DNA of 29,839 nucleotides, taken from positions 1-29,839 of the forward strand of contig CAUGFC010000009.1 in NCBI GenBank assembly GCA_959598545.1, in the 5' to 3' direction. The translations under genes and the position numbers were made by a program. The notes below the pieces were generated by a model. The model was given only the letters and a program-made list of their open reading frames with translations, was not told where the DNA came from and made no database searches. Shown here in pieces: positions 7,841 to 15,734 of the stretch. Every line of letters begins with the position of its first letter. Positions within the stretch are counted from its first letter, which is position 1. Source of the DNA: an uncultured Olsenella sp. GTDB taxonomy: Bacteria > Actinomycetota > Coriobacteriia > Coriobacteriales > Atopobiaceae.

Positions 7841-8758
7841 GTGAGTACAAAAGGCAGGTTCCACCCAAGGGCCCTCGTGACGTGCGCCCTCGCGTTGGTC
7901 GTAGTCGCCTTGTGTGCGGGATGCTCCGAGCGCGTCGACTCTCTCGTTCGCTATGTCGAAAGCCAGGTGACGGGCGAGGAGTATGTGAGCCCGCGGGGAC
8001 AGGCCTGCCTTGACGCGGCCCAGGAGCTTCTCGATGCTATTGAGGCCGGCGACGAGGGCGCGATCGTCGGGCTCTTCTCGCCCGAGGCTCGCGCGGGCTC
8101 CGACGACCTCGAGGCGCAGGCCGGCGAGCTCGTGGAGAGTTGCTTCGGCAACGTTGACTATCTGGACACCCACTCGGTGACGCTCCCCATGGAGTCCGAG
8201 AAGGTCGATCACGGCAAGCGCCGCGTCGAGCTCTCGACCGACTTCTCGTTTGCCCTCGACGGCGAGAATTACTGGTGCTTCATGACGCTCGTGAAGGAGA
8301 ACGACTTTGACGAGGCTGAGGTAGGCGTCTCCACGGTCGTCGTGTGGTCGGAGGACGCGTACTCGGCGATGCTCTACGACGCGCGGGGGACGGACTGGCC
8401 CGAGGGGACGGGGTTGCACCTCCGGCTGAGCTATCCCCTGGAGTGGGAGACGCGCCTCGTGAACGACGACCCCCTGCGCTACGAGGCCGGGGACGTCATC
8501 TCAGACGTTGACGAGGTCACGGCGTTTCTCGACGAGGGCGAGAAGACCGTCGACGACTTCGAGGAGCGTTTTGGCCATCCCTGCTGTGTTTCGTGGACGG
8601 GCGACGGACGCGTCTACTATGAGCTCGCCGATGACGGCGAGGGTCCTCGCTATCTGGAGGTGAACGCGACGGCGCCGGACGAGCCGGTCTACTCCGCGTA
8701 TGTGGTGGGCGAGCGCGACGCCGTCAAGAAGATGTGGGACGCGGACGGCGATGCCTAG
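7841..8758 (+). CDS. Lipoprotein, probable DUF5104 family
   Basis: The protein has 305 residues, started at GTG 7841 because GAGGGAGG (7829-7836) is correctly spaced. A basic N terminus and hydrophobic core end in the lipobox LCAGC, so it should be a membrane-anchored extracytoplasmic lipoprotein. The first part of the mature protein (LLDAIEAGDEGAIVGLFSPEAR and what follows) looks like the NTF2-like DUF5104 domain. The C-terminal third (DEVTAFLDEGEKTVDDFEERFG, then strand-rich) is less familiar. It is 54 bp downstream of the toxin and may be cotranscribed. Its TAG stop (8756-8758) overlaps the stop of the convergent ATPase gene in the tetranucleotide CTAG. The function is unknown. Confidence 0.8.
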   Translation: MSTKGRFHPRALVTCALALVVVALCAGCSERVDSLVRYVESQVTGEEYVSPRGQACLDAAQELLDAIEAGDEGAIVGLFSPEARAGSDDLEAQAGELVESCFGNVDYLDTHSVTLPMESEKVDHGKRRVELSTDFSFALDGENYWCFMTLVKENDFDEAEVGVSTVVVWSEDAYSAMLYDARGTDWPEGTGLHLRLSYPLEWETRLVNDDPLRYEAGDVISDVDEVTAFLDEGEKTVDDFEERFGHPCCVSWTGDGRVYYELADDGEGPRYLEVNATAPDEPVYSAYVVGERDAVKKMWDADGDA

Positions 8759-10050
8759 ATCGTGAACTCGGCGTAGGCGGAGTCCGCATCCTGGGCACCG
8801 GCGGCAACGATGGGGGCGCTCACGGCCCCCGAGAACGCATCGGTCTTGAGCAGGGTGTCTACGTCCGCACCCGGGTTCTGGCACAGGATGTCGAGAAGCT
8901 CGATGAAGTCGCGGATGACCTCACGCGGCGTAAGGTGGGTGTCGGCGCCCACGCGGCCGAACTCGGTCTTGAGAAAGTCCACGAGCTGCGCCTCCGTGAG
9001 TGTGCGCTCGTAGCCGAAGTAGCCGGCGTGGATGTCGGCGAGCTTCTCGATGAGGACGAGCAGCTCCTCGTAGGTGAGCGGCTCCAGATGGATGACCGGG
9101 GCGAGCATGTCCGCGAGTCCGGTGCTCGCAAAGCGCCCCTGCGTGAGGCGGCTGCGCAGGGCCTCGTAGGAGAAGACGCCACGACGGCGGTCCTCGATGG
9201 ACTGTGGCGTGCCGCCCATGATGATGCCCAGGTGATGCGCCTTGCCCTGGAGCGTGTCGTTGTACATGGTGAGAATCTTCTCGTAGTTGTACTGGCGCGA
9301 GGTGGCGTTGGGAATCTTGTAGAGGTTCACCAGCTCGTCGATGAGGATGACGAGGCCCTTGTAGCCGGCGCCGACGAGGAACTGCGCGAAGAGCTTGAGG
9401 TACTCGTACCAGGTGTCGTCGGTGATGCAGGCGTTGACGCCCAGCTCGGTCCGTGCCTCGGTCTTGGTGCGGAACTCGCCGCGCAGCCACTTGACCACGC
9501 CGGCGCGTGCATCATCGTCTCCCTCGAGGCTCGCCCGGCAGTAGAGGCGCAGGACCTGCGTGAAGTCGAAGCCGCAGATGAGCTCGCGGATGGGAGCGAG
9601 CTGCTCCGCGAGGGCTGCCTCGGCATCCGGCTGCTCGCGCAGCGTCGCGACCCAGCGGTCGAGTACGAGCTGGAGCGCGCCGCCCTCCGGCCGCGTCTTG
9701 GTGGAGAGGTTGCGGATGAGCTCGCGGTAGGTGGCAAGCCCCTGGCCCTGCCCGCCCTGAAGGCGTCGCTCGGGGGAGAGGTCGGCGTCCGCCACCACGA
9801 AGTCGTTGCCCATCGCGTGCGTGCGGATGGTCTGCAGAAGGAAGCTCTTGCCGGCGCCGTAGCGGCCGACGAGGAAGCGGAAGCTCGCACCGCCGTCCGC
9901 GACGAGCTCGAGGTCGTGCAGGAGCGCCTGGATCTCGCGCTCCCGGCCGACGGTGACGTAGGGCAACCCGATGCGCGGCACCACGCCGCCCTTGAGCGAG
10001 TTGATGATGACCGCGGCGATGCGCTTGGGCACCCTCGGCGCGTCTCCCAT
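8755..10050 (-). CDS. BrxD-like P-loop ATPase (DUF2791), Shango SngB-like
   Basis: The protein has 431 residues from ATG 10050, behind GGAGGGGG. It has Walker A GRYGAGKS (62-69) and Walker B VILIDEL (234-240, D238/E239), followed by a sensor-like GIIMGGTP and arginine-rich EDRRRGVFSYEALRSRL. This is the BrxC/BrxD (DUF2791) pattern, an AAA+/STAND-like ATPase of phage-defence loci. The TerB-domain gene is immediately upstream, 48 bp away on the same strand, so both are probably one operon. In Shango, SngB is the ATPase partner of a TerB protein and a helicase. The substrate is not known; loading or remodelling of DNA with the helicase is an inference. Its stop codon shares CTAG with the stop of the convergent lipoprotein gene. 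Confidence 0.88.
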   Translation of the reverse strand: MGDAPRVPKRIAAVIINSLKGGVVPRIGLPYVTVGREREIQALLHDLELVADGGASFRFLVGRYGAGKSFLLQTIRTHAMGNDFVVADADLSPERRLQGGQGQGLATYRELIRNLSTKTRPEGGALQLVLDRWVATLREQPDAEAALAEQLAPIRELICGFDFTQVLRLYCRASLEGDDDARAGVVKWLRGEFRTKTEARTELGVNACITDDTWYEYLKLFAQFLVGAGYKGLVILIDELVNLYKIPNATSRQYNYEKILTMYNDTLQGKAHHLGIIMGGTPQSIEDRRRGVFSYEALRSRLTQGRFASTGLADMLAPVIHLEPLTYEELLVLIEKLADIHAGYFGYERTLTEAQLVDFLKTEFGRVGADTHLTPREVIRDFIELLDILCQNPGADVDTLLKTDAFSGAVSAPIVAAGAQDADSAYAEFTI

Positions 10051-10098
10051 GACGTCCCCCTCCGTTGCCTGTGGAGTAGCAATTCTAGCACAGGTGTT

Positions 10099-11646
10099 CT
10101 AGTTTTGGGAAAGGGCGCCGGAGACGTCCTCGGCGTAATCCTCGACGAGCACGGGGCGTCCGTCGGCGTCGAACTCTATGGCTGTGTCGCCAAGGAGGTC
10201 GAAGAGCTTCTCGTTGATCGAGTCGACAAGGAGGTCCGTGCCCGACGCGGAAGGCGGACTACCGCCGAGCAGGTCGTGAAGGAGCGAGAGCTCCTCTGAT
10301 GTGAGGCCGAAGGAGGCGCCTCCTCCCTCTTCCGCGGGTGGCAGCCCTTTGACGGCGGGCGTGGCCTCCTCACGCTCCTCGTCCACGAGCAGGGCCTCAC
10401 GGGTCTCGGCCGCCGTCGAGCGGATCCCCGCAAGCTTGGAGAGGTCGATCTCTATGTGGCGCGGCGCGTGGGCGGAGCGCCATGCGAGGTAGTCACCGAT
10501 GACGCGGTTGATGATCTTGACCAGGTACTTGGGGTCGGCATGTCCCTTGAGCGGGTTCGGGTGGTCGAGGGCCAGGCGCAGCTGACGGTCGATGGCGCGC
10601 AGGACCTGGCCGAGCTTGGCGCTGCGGACGCCCCCGTCGTGCAGGGAGTCGCAGGTCCAGATGCCGTTCTGGCAGATGTAGCGGCAGGTCTCGTCGAGCT
10701 CGACGATGCAGTCCGCGTGACGTCCGCCGGGGTGGAAGACGGCGGAGGCAAACATGAGGTGGGGCATCGCATGCCTCGTGCCGAAGAGACTCTCCGTGAG
10801 GCCCTGGGACCGGTTGGAGGCGTAGTGCCTTGCGAGGTCGGCGAAGACGGCGCAGGTCACGTCGCGGACGGCGTCCGGTTCGTCCCGGTAGAGGCGTCCC
10901 TCGCAGATGCGGTGGGTCGAGAGGACGTCAAGTGCGGCGAGCAGCGCCTCGTCGGCGGCGGGGTCCACGTCGAAGGGGCGCGGCGTGCGACGCCGACCCT
11001 TCGGCGGGGCCTCCTCGAGCGCACGCCGCTCTGCCCGCAGGAGGACGGACACGGATCGGTCATGCGTGGTGTTGAGGTAGGGGCTTGCCCACTCGACGGG
11101 CAGGTCGTGATAGGCGACGTAGTCCACGAGCCAGGGGCGTACGTAGCGGTCGAGCGTGGGTTCGAAGGTCCGATAGGCCTGCCAGAAGGACTCGATGGCT
11201 CGGAACGCCTCCTCGCCCGGGGCCGTTCCGATGCCGTTGACCAGCTCGTAGAGGTAGACGAAGGCGAAGGAGAGCGAGGTCTGTTCCACCTGTCCCCGTC
11301 GCACATGGGTGCGCCAGGTGAAGTACCCGCGCAGCTGCGGGTTGGTCATGGACTCGTAGGTGGGGAAGTAGCTGGAGAACTCCCCCTCGTAGGGGAAGTC
11401 GTCCTCGAAGCCCTCCATGAGCCGCGCCTGCTCCACGAAGAGCCGAGCGTCCGACCACGTCCTGGCCTCGCCGCGGCGCGCGAGGGCCCGCATCTGGCGG
11501 ATGGGCTCGGGCAGGTAGCTCGCGAGCTGCGAGCCGCGCAGGAGTATTGGCTCGTCGGCATAGGTGCGCTCGCTCGAGAGCGCCCGGCCGCCCTTGGCGC
11601 GGCTGGCTGCGAGAATCTGCTCTATGATCGCGTCGACGTCTGCCAT
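10099..11646 (-). CDS. TerB-N/TerB-C domain protein, Shango SngA-like
   Basis: The protein has 515 residues from ATG 11646, behind AAGGAGC. The N-terminal half fits TerB-N proteins (aromatic-rich FPYEGEFSSYFPTYESMTNPQLRGYFTWR near residues 83-112, then FVYLYELVNGIG). The C-terminal part (LTSEELSLLHDLLGG to IEFDADGRPVLVEDYAEDV, about 435-508) fits TerB-C. A charged linker (EEREEATPAVKGLPPAEEGG) separates the regions. TerB-N/TerB-C proteins were linked computationally to DNA-processing ATPase-helicase complexes, and a TerB protein is the first component of Shango. Here it heads the minus-strand operon with the BrxD-like ATPase. The candidate promoter TATCAT lies 28-33 nt upstream, next to a MITE-like repeat. 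Tellurite resistance proper is unlikely because no other ter genes are present. Confidence 0.85.
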   Translation of the reverse strand: MADVDAIIEQILAASRAKGGRALSSERTYADEPILLRGSQLASYLPEPIRQMRALARRGEARTWSDARLFVEQARLMEGFEDDFPYEGEFSSYFPTYESMTNPQLRGYFTWRTHVRRGQVEQTSLSFAFVYLYELVNGIGTAPGEEAFRAIESFWQAYRTFEPTLDRYVRPWLVDYVAYHDLPVEWASPYLNTTHDRSVSVLLRAERRALEEAPPKGRRRTPRPFDVDPAADEALLAALDVLSTHRICEGRLYRDEPDAVRDVTCAVFADLARHYASNRSQGLTESLFGTRHAMPHLMFASAVFHPGGRHADCIVELDETCRYICQNGIWTCDSLHDGGVRSAKLGQVLRAIDRQLRLALDHPNPLKGHADPKYLVKIINRVIGDYLAWRSAHAPRHIEIDLSKLAGIRSTAAETREALLVDEEREEATPAVKGLPPAEEGGGASFGLTSEELSLLHDLLGGSPPSASGTDLLVDSINEKLFDLLGDTAIEFDADGRPVLVEDYAEDVSGALSQN

Positions 11647-11673
11647 CGAGCTCCTTGGATTGTGTCTTTCTTC

Positions 11674-11679
11674 ATGATA
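11674..11679 (-). promoter_or_regulatory. Candidate -10 box of the Shango-like operon
   Basis: On the minus strand the sequence GCTATCATG lies about 30 nt upstream of the TerB-gene ATG. The same GCTATCATG string precedes moxR and the lipase-like gene at similar distances. No good -35 hexamer accompanies it. Confidence 0.4.
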
Positions 11680-11705
11680 GCCAGCTGCCTATCTGAGACT
11701 GTTCG

Positions 11706-11931
11706 CAAAACGGCCCTTCGTGCAACATCAGACGAACCATATAGGCAAAACCGCCTCTCGTGCAGCACAAAACTGACCCAATTAAGAAGTATGATTTCAC
11801 ATATAGTTAACTAGATGATTATTCAACTGGGATGATGGAAGTTGGCAGGCGTATTGTGCCCTGAACAGACGTTGCACGAGAGGCCGTTTTGATTTCTAGA
11901 CGGGCGATATGTTGCACAGGCACCCGTTTTG
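11706..11931. mobile_element. MITE-like element with double 21-bp terminal units
   Basis: The left end carries two 21-bp units of CAAAAC-N10-TGCARC at 11706-11726 and 11746-11766. The right end carries two in the opposite orientation, GYTGCA-N9-CGTTTTG-like, at 11871-11891 and 11911-11931. In both ends the units start exactly 40 bp apart, giving 61-bp terminal inverted regions around an AT-rich centre of about 105 bp. There is no open reading frame and no obvious target-site duplication. The double sites per end recall transposase-binding sites of a non-autonomous element. Alternatively these are two copies of an intergenic repeat in opposite orientation. The element fills the spacer between the TerB gene and yaaA. 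Confidence 0.6.
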
Positions 11932-11945
11932 ATTGGCATTGAAAC

Positions 11946-12701
11946 TTATCGACGCACGAAGACGAGGGTGTGTTCGTCGGAGCGGGCCTCGTCCAGCGTG
12001 TAGCCGCGCTCGTGGAAGCCACGCAGGTCGGCAGCGTCCTCCACGTGACGCTCCGCACACCAGCGGACGAGGGTGCCGCGTGCCGCCTTGGCCTCGGTTG
12101 CCGGCTGCCGGAGTCGACCGTCGCGCAGCACGCCGAAGAGGCAGGTCAGGACCTGGGGGCCGCCCGGCCGGGTCCACGGCGTGACGGCACGGGCGTACTC
12201 GACCGAGGCGACGTTCACAATACTGTCGCAGTCCCCCATGGCAAGTGACTCGTAGAGCGTGTCTCCCCAGAACTCGTACAGGTCGCTGGCACCGCCGACG
12301 GCAAGGCGAGCCTGCATCTCGAGCCGGTAGGGCACCACGCCGTCGAGCGGCCGCAACATCCCGTAGAAGCCCGAGACGATGCGCAGGTGCTCGTCCAACC
12401 AGTCGAGCTCCCCCTCGCTCATGACCTCCGCCGCCAGGTGCGTGTACTGTATGCCCTCGTAGGAGATGACGGCCGCCGTCGTGTCGCGCGCGAGGTCCAT
12501 GTCCCGGAACCGCCCGAAGTTGAGGTCCGCCAGCCGGTCGCTGCACGCCCAGAGCCCCTGTGCCTCGTCGCGCGAGAGTGCCTGGACGGCGTGCATGAGC
12601 TCGGCGGTCCGGGCGAGGAACCTGGGCTCGCGCACGGGCCAGGGCGGCGCGTCCACCACCCGCATCTTCTTTGCCGGCGAGATGATGAATCTCAGTGACA
12701 T
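11946..12701 (-). CDS. yaaA: Peroxide stress protein YaaA (DUF328/UPF0246)
   Basis: The protein has 251 residues starting at ATG 12701, behind GAGAGGAG; the longer in-frame start at 12722 has no binding site. The N-terminal MSLRFIISPAKKM is the family signature, and YEGIQYTHL, LRIVSGFYGMLRPLDGVVPYRLEM and FWGDTL follow in the expected order. In E. coli, YaaA binds DNA and lowers free iron and oxidative damage during H2O2 stress, acting in the cytoplasm. That role fits an anaerobe rich in FeS enzymes. It is divergent from the spermidine-synthase-like gene across about 60 bp with back-to-back candidate -10 boxes. The C terminus (ARSDEHTLVFVRR) is complete. Confidence 0.95.
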   Translation of the reverse strand: MSLRFIISPAKKMRVVDAPPWPVREPRFLARTAELMHAVQALSRDEAQGLWACSDRLADLNFGRFRDMDLARDTTAAVISYEGIQYTHLAAEVMSEGELDWLDEHLRIVSGFYGMLRPLDGVVPYRLEMQARLAVGGASDLYEFWGDTLYESLAMGDCDSIVNVASVEYARAVTPWTRPGGPQVLTCLFGVLRDGRLRQPATEAKAARGTLVRWCAERHVEDAADLRGFHERGYTLDEARSDEHTLVFVRR

Positions 12702-12720
12702 GGCGCTCCTCTCGGGAACC

Positions 12721-12741
12721 ATCCTAGCAGCCCAGTATCAT
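12721..12741. promoter_or_regulatory. Back-to-back candidate -10 boxes for yaaA and the methyltransferase-like gene
   Basis: TAGGAT on the minus strand (12726-12721) lies 20 nt upstream of the yaaA start. TATCAT on the plus strand (12736-12741) lies 21 nt upstream of the next gene's ATG. The two promoters would overlap, so transcription in one direction may interfere with the other. The -35 hexamers are not convincing. Confidence 0.4.
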
Positions 12742-12762
12742 GGGAGAGACGGAGGTGGTCAC

Positions 12763-13614
12763 ATGGCTGGCGAGAGGAACCTGGCGCCCGTGCGGCTCGC
12801 CCTCGCGGCGACGGCCGCGACGGCGGCGCTCGTCCGCCGCGCGACGTTGCTCGACCTGCACGTCGTGAGCACCTCCTCGGGCATCGCCCTCGTCTACACC
12901 GTGCGACGCGGCTTTGCGGACCCGGTCCGCGTCCTGCGCACCGGCGGCGTCTACCAGTCCGCCACCTACCTCGGTGCCCGTAGGATGGAGCCGGTCTTCG
13001 AGTACTACCGAGCCTTCGGCCGCGTCTTCGACCTGCGCCCCGACGCACGCCGCCTGCTCGCCGTCGGGGGCGGGGGATTCGCCTTCCCCAAGTTCGTCGC
13101 CGCAGGCCATCCTGGCGCTCGCATCGACGTCGTGGAGATCGACTCCGCCGTCATCCGCGCGGCCAGGCGCTGGTTCTTCCTCGACGAGGCCGTCGAGCTG
13201 GCCCGCGCGGGTGGCGGAGACCTTAACGTGGTCTGCGACGACGGCCGCCGTTTCCTCGAGCGCGCGGTCGGCCCCTATGACGCCGTGGTCCTCGACGCCT
13301 TCGTCGGCGAGACCCCGGTTCGCTCGCTCGCCACCGCGGAGGCGCTCCGCCTCGTCCGGCGCGCGCTGGTCCCGGGCGGCGTCTGCCTCATGAACGTGGT
13401 CTCCCGCGCCGGGGGTGCCGACGTGAGCTTTCTGCGCTCGGTCGTGGCCACCGCTCTCATGGTCTTCGACCAGGTGAGGGTGGTTCCCGCCTCCGACGCC
13501 GACCACTCCGGCGAGGACAACTACCTCGTCGTCGCCTCCGACGCCCCGCTCGACCTCGAGGATGCCGTACCTTTCGACGATGACTTCCTCGGTGAGCCCC
13601 TGCTCGATATCTAA
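12763..13614 (+). CDS. Spermidine-synthase-like SAM-binding protein
   Basis: The protein has 283 residues from ATG 12763, behind GGAGG (12751-12755). It has the class I SAM-binding layout of the spermidine synthase family: LLAVGGGGFAFPK (98-110), VVEIDSAV (123-130), CDDGRRFL (158-165) and YDAVVLDAF (172-180). The usual spermidine-synthase active-site segment (DxxDP) is replaced by LDAFVGE. Polyamine synthase activity is therefore uncertain, and it may be a methyltransferase or an orphan of the fused MFS/spermidine synthase type. There is one N-terminal hydrophobic, Ala-rich stretch (residues 10-30) but no clear signal peptide. No speD, adoMetDC or other polyamine gene is nearby. Confidence 0.8.
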   Translation: MAGERNLAPVRLALAATAATAALVRRATLLDLHVVSTSSGIALVYTVRRGFADPVRVLRTGGVYQSATYLGARRMEPVFEYYRAFGRVFDLRPDARRLLAVGGGGFAFPKFVAAGHPGARIDVVEIDSAVIRAARRWFFLDEAVELARAGGGDLNVVCDDGRRFLERAVGPYDAVVLDAFVGETPVRSLATAEALRLVRRALVPGGVCLMNVVSRAGGADVSFLRSVVATALMVFDQVRVVPASDADHSGEDNYLVVASDAPLDLEDAVPFDDDFLGEPLLDI

Positions 13615-13641
13615 GCGCGCGCGACTAAGATTATCTAAATT

Positions 13642-13656
13642 CGGGTACACTACCCG
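13642..13656 (+). promoter_or_regulatory. htpG promoter region with small palindrome
   Basis: CGGGTA-CAC-TACCCG is a perfect 6-bp inverted repeat that contains the possible -10 TACACT (13646-13651), 40 nt before the htpG start. It could be an operator or part of the 5' leader. Neither CIRCE nor the HspR/HAIR heat-shock operator is visible in the spacer. Confidence 0.35.
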
Positions 13657-13690
13657 ACGTTCAACAACCCGCTCGGAAGGGAAGCGTCGC

Positions 13691-15715
13691 ATGCGCAAGT
13701 TCAAGACAGAGAGCAAGAAGCTGCTCGACCTCATGATCAACTCCATCTACACCAACCGCGAGATCTTCCTCCGTGAGCTGGTGTCCAACGCATCCGACGC
13801 CATCGACAAGCTCTACCTCAAGAGTCTCACGGACAGCTCCGTGCAGGTCGACCAGGCCAACCTCGCCATCAACGTCTCCTTTGACAAGGACGCGCGCACC
13901 ATCACCGTCTCCGACAACGGCATCGGCATGACCACCGACGAGCTCGAGAAGAACCTCGGCACCATCGCGCACTCCGGCTCCGAGGAGTTCAAGGCCGCCA
14001 ACGCCGAGGCCCAGGGCGACGCCGTGGACATCATCGGCCGCTTCGGCGTGGGCTTCTATTCGGCCTTCATGGTGGCCAAGGAGGTCAGCGTCGTCACGCG
14101 CGCCTACGGCGCCGACGAGTGCAACCGCTGGACCTCGGACGGCGTGGAGGGCTACACGATCGAGCCCGTCTCCGCCGATGACCCCGCCTACCGCACCACC
14201 TGCGGCACCACGATCGTCCTCACCCTCAAGGACAACGCCGAGGACGCCGACTACGACGAGTTCCTCTCCGAGTGGAAGCTCCGCGAGCTCATCAAGAAGT
14301 ACAGCAACTACGTCCGCTACCCCGTGCAGATGCTCGTGACCAAGAGTCGTGAGAAGGAGAGGCCCGCGGACGCCGGCGACGACTACCAGCCGGAGTGGGA
14401 GGACTACACCGAGCTCGAGACCATCAACTCGATGACCCCCATCTGGAAGAAGCGCGCCTCCGAGGTCACCGACGAGGAGTATGCCGAGTTCTACAAGTCC
14501 ACGTTCCATGACTGGACCGACCCCGCTCGCACCTTCAGCCTGCACGCCGAGGGCACGCTCGAGTACGACGCCCTGCTCTTCATCCCCGGCCAGGCCCCCT
14601 TCGACCTCTACAGCCGCGACTACGAGAAGGGCCTCGAGCTCTACAGCTCCAACGTTCTCATCATGGAGAAGTGCGCTGACCTGCTGCCCGACTACTACAA
14701 CTTCGTCCGCGGCGTGGTGGACTCCTCCGACGTCTCCCTCAACATCTCCCGCGAGACCCTCCAGCAGACCCGCCAGCTCCAGGCCATGGAGCGCCGCATC
14801 GAGAAGAAGATCACCTCCGAGCTCGAGGCCATGCGTGACCAGAGCCGCGAGGCGTACGAGAAGTTCTTCGAGAACTTCGGCCGCGGCCTCAAGTACGGCA
14901 TCTACTCCAGCTATGGCATGAAGAAGGACGAGCTCGCAGGCCTGCTGCTCTTCTGGAGCGCCCGCGAGCAGAAGATGGTCACGCTTCAGGAGTACGTGGC
15001 CGCCATGCCCGCGGACCAGAAGGCGATCTACTATGCCGCCGGCGACGACCGCGAGCGCCTGGCCAAGATGCCGGTGGTCGAGTCCGTCCTGGCCAAGGGA
15101 TACGACGTGCTCCTGGCCACGCAGGACGTGGACGAGTTCTGCTTCCAGGCCATGCGCGACTTCACGGCCAAGGGCCTGCCCAAGGCCTACGCCGACGACG
15201 CCGCGCGCGAGGCGGCCGGGCAGGCCGTCGCCGACGGCGCCGAGCCCGAGGTCGAGGACCGCACCGTCGAGCTCAAGAACGTGAACTCCGGCGACCTCGA
15301 CCTCGCGAGCGACGAGGAGAAGAAGGAGGCCGAGGAGGCCACCAAGGCCAACGAGGGCCTGTTCGGCGCCATGAAGGACGCGCTGGGCGAGAAGGTCGAG
15401 AAGGTCGCGGTGTCCACGCGCCTCGCCGCCGACGGCGCGCCGGCCGTGATCACCTCCGAGGGCCCGCTCACGCTCGAGATGGAGAAGGTCCTCGCCGCTG
15501 GTCCCGAGGTGGGCGACGCCCCCAAGGCCGTCCGTGTGCTCGAGGTCAACGCCAAGCACCCGGTCTTCGAGAAGCTCCGTGCCGCGCAGGAGGCGGGCGA
15601 CAAGGACAAGGTCGCGCTCTACGCCGGGCTGCTCTACAACCAGGCGCTGCTCGTCGAGGGCATCCTGCCCGAGGACCCCGTGGCGTTCGCGTCCCAGGTG
15701 TGCGAGCTTATGTAG
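13691..15715 (+). CDS. htpG: Chaperone HtpG (Hsp90)
   Basis: The protein has 674 residues from ATG 13691, preceded by GGAAGGGAAG. It is an ATP-driven cytosolic chaperone. The GHKL ATPase motifs are intact: ELVSNASDA (29-37, E29 and N33), DNGIGM (75-80), LGTIAHSGS (89-97) and GRFGVGFYSAF (116-126). The middle domain (FDLYSRDYEKGLELYSSNVLIMEKCADLLPDYYNFVRGVVDS) and the C-terminal dimerisation region follow. It is about 50 residues longer than E. coli HtpG (624). A charged stretch near residues 520-555 (AEPEVEDRTVELKNVNSGDLDLASDEEKKEAEE) probably accounts for much of this and is common in Gram-positive forms. It is monocistronic here, followed by a long palindrome at 15735-15822. Confidence 0.97.
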   Translation: MRKFKTESKKLLDLMINSIYTNREIFLRELVSNASDAIDKLYLKSLTDSSVQVDQANLAINVSFDKDARTITVSDNGIGMTTDELEKNLGTIAHSGSEEFKAANAEAQGDAVDIIGRFGVGFYSAFMVAKEVSVVTRAYGADECNRWTSDGVEGYTIEPVSADDPAYRTTCGTTIVLTLKDNAEDADYDEFLSEWKLRELIKKYSNYVRYPVQMLVTKSREKERPADAGDDYQPEWEDYTELETINSMTPIWKKRASEVTDEEYAEFYKSTFHDWTDPARTFSLHAEGTLEYDALLFIPGQAPFDLYSRDYEKGLELYSSNVLIMEKCADLLPDYYNFVRGVVDSSDVSLNISRETLQQTRQLQAMERRIEKKITSELEAMRDQSREAYEKFFENFGRGLKYGIYSSYGMKKDELAGLLLFWSAREQKMVTLQEYVAAMPADQKAIYYAAGDDRERLAKMPVVESVLAKGYDVLLATQDVDEFCFQAMRDFTAKGLPKAYADDAAREAAGQAVADGAEPEVEDRTVELKNVNSGDLDLASDEEKKEAEEATKANEGLFGAMKDALGEKVEKVAVSTRLAADGAPAVITSEGPLTLEMEKVLAAGPEVGDAPKAVRVLEVNAKHPVFEKLRAAQEAGDKDKVALYAGLLYNQALLVEGILPEDPVAFASQVCELM

Positions 15716-15734
15716 CGATCGCCCCCATGCGGGG

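Noticed and set aside
4419..11646. BREX type 2 locus
   Set aside because: BrxD- and BrxHI-like genes are present, but no pglX, pglZ, brxC or pglW is seen, while a TerB-domain gene is. The Shango composition fits better.
10099..11646. Tellurite resistance gene
   Set aside because: Only TerB-N/TerB-C domains are present. There is no terC, terD or terZ neighbour, and the partners are an ATPase and a helicase.
11706..11931. CRISPR array
   Set aside because: The 21-bp units are only two per side and in opposite orientation. The 40-bp period is not continued, and there are no cas genes.
13621..13690. CIRCE or HAIR heat-shock operator before htpG
   Set aside because: Neither the TTAGCACTC-N9-GAGTGCTAA nor the CTTGAGT-N7-ACTCAAG pattern is present; only a short CGGGTA/TACCCG palindrome is seen.
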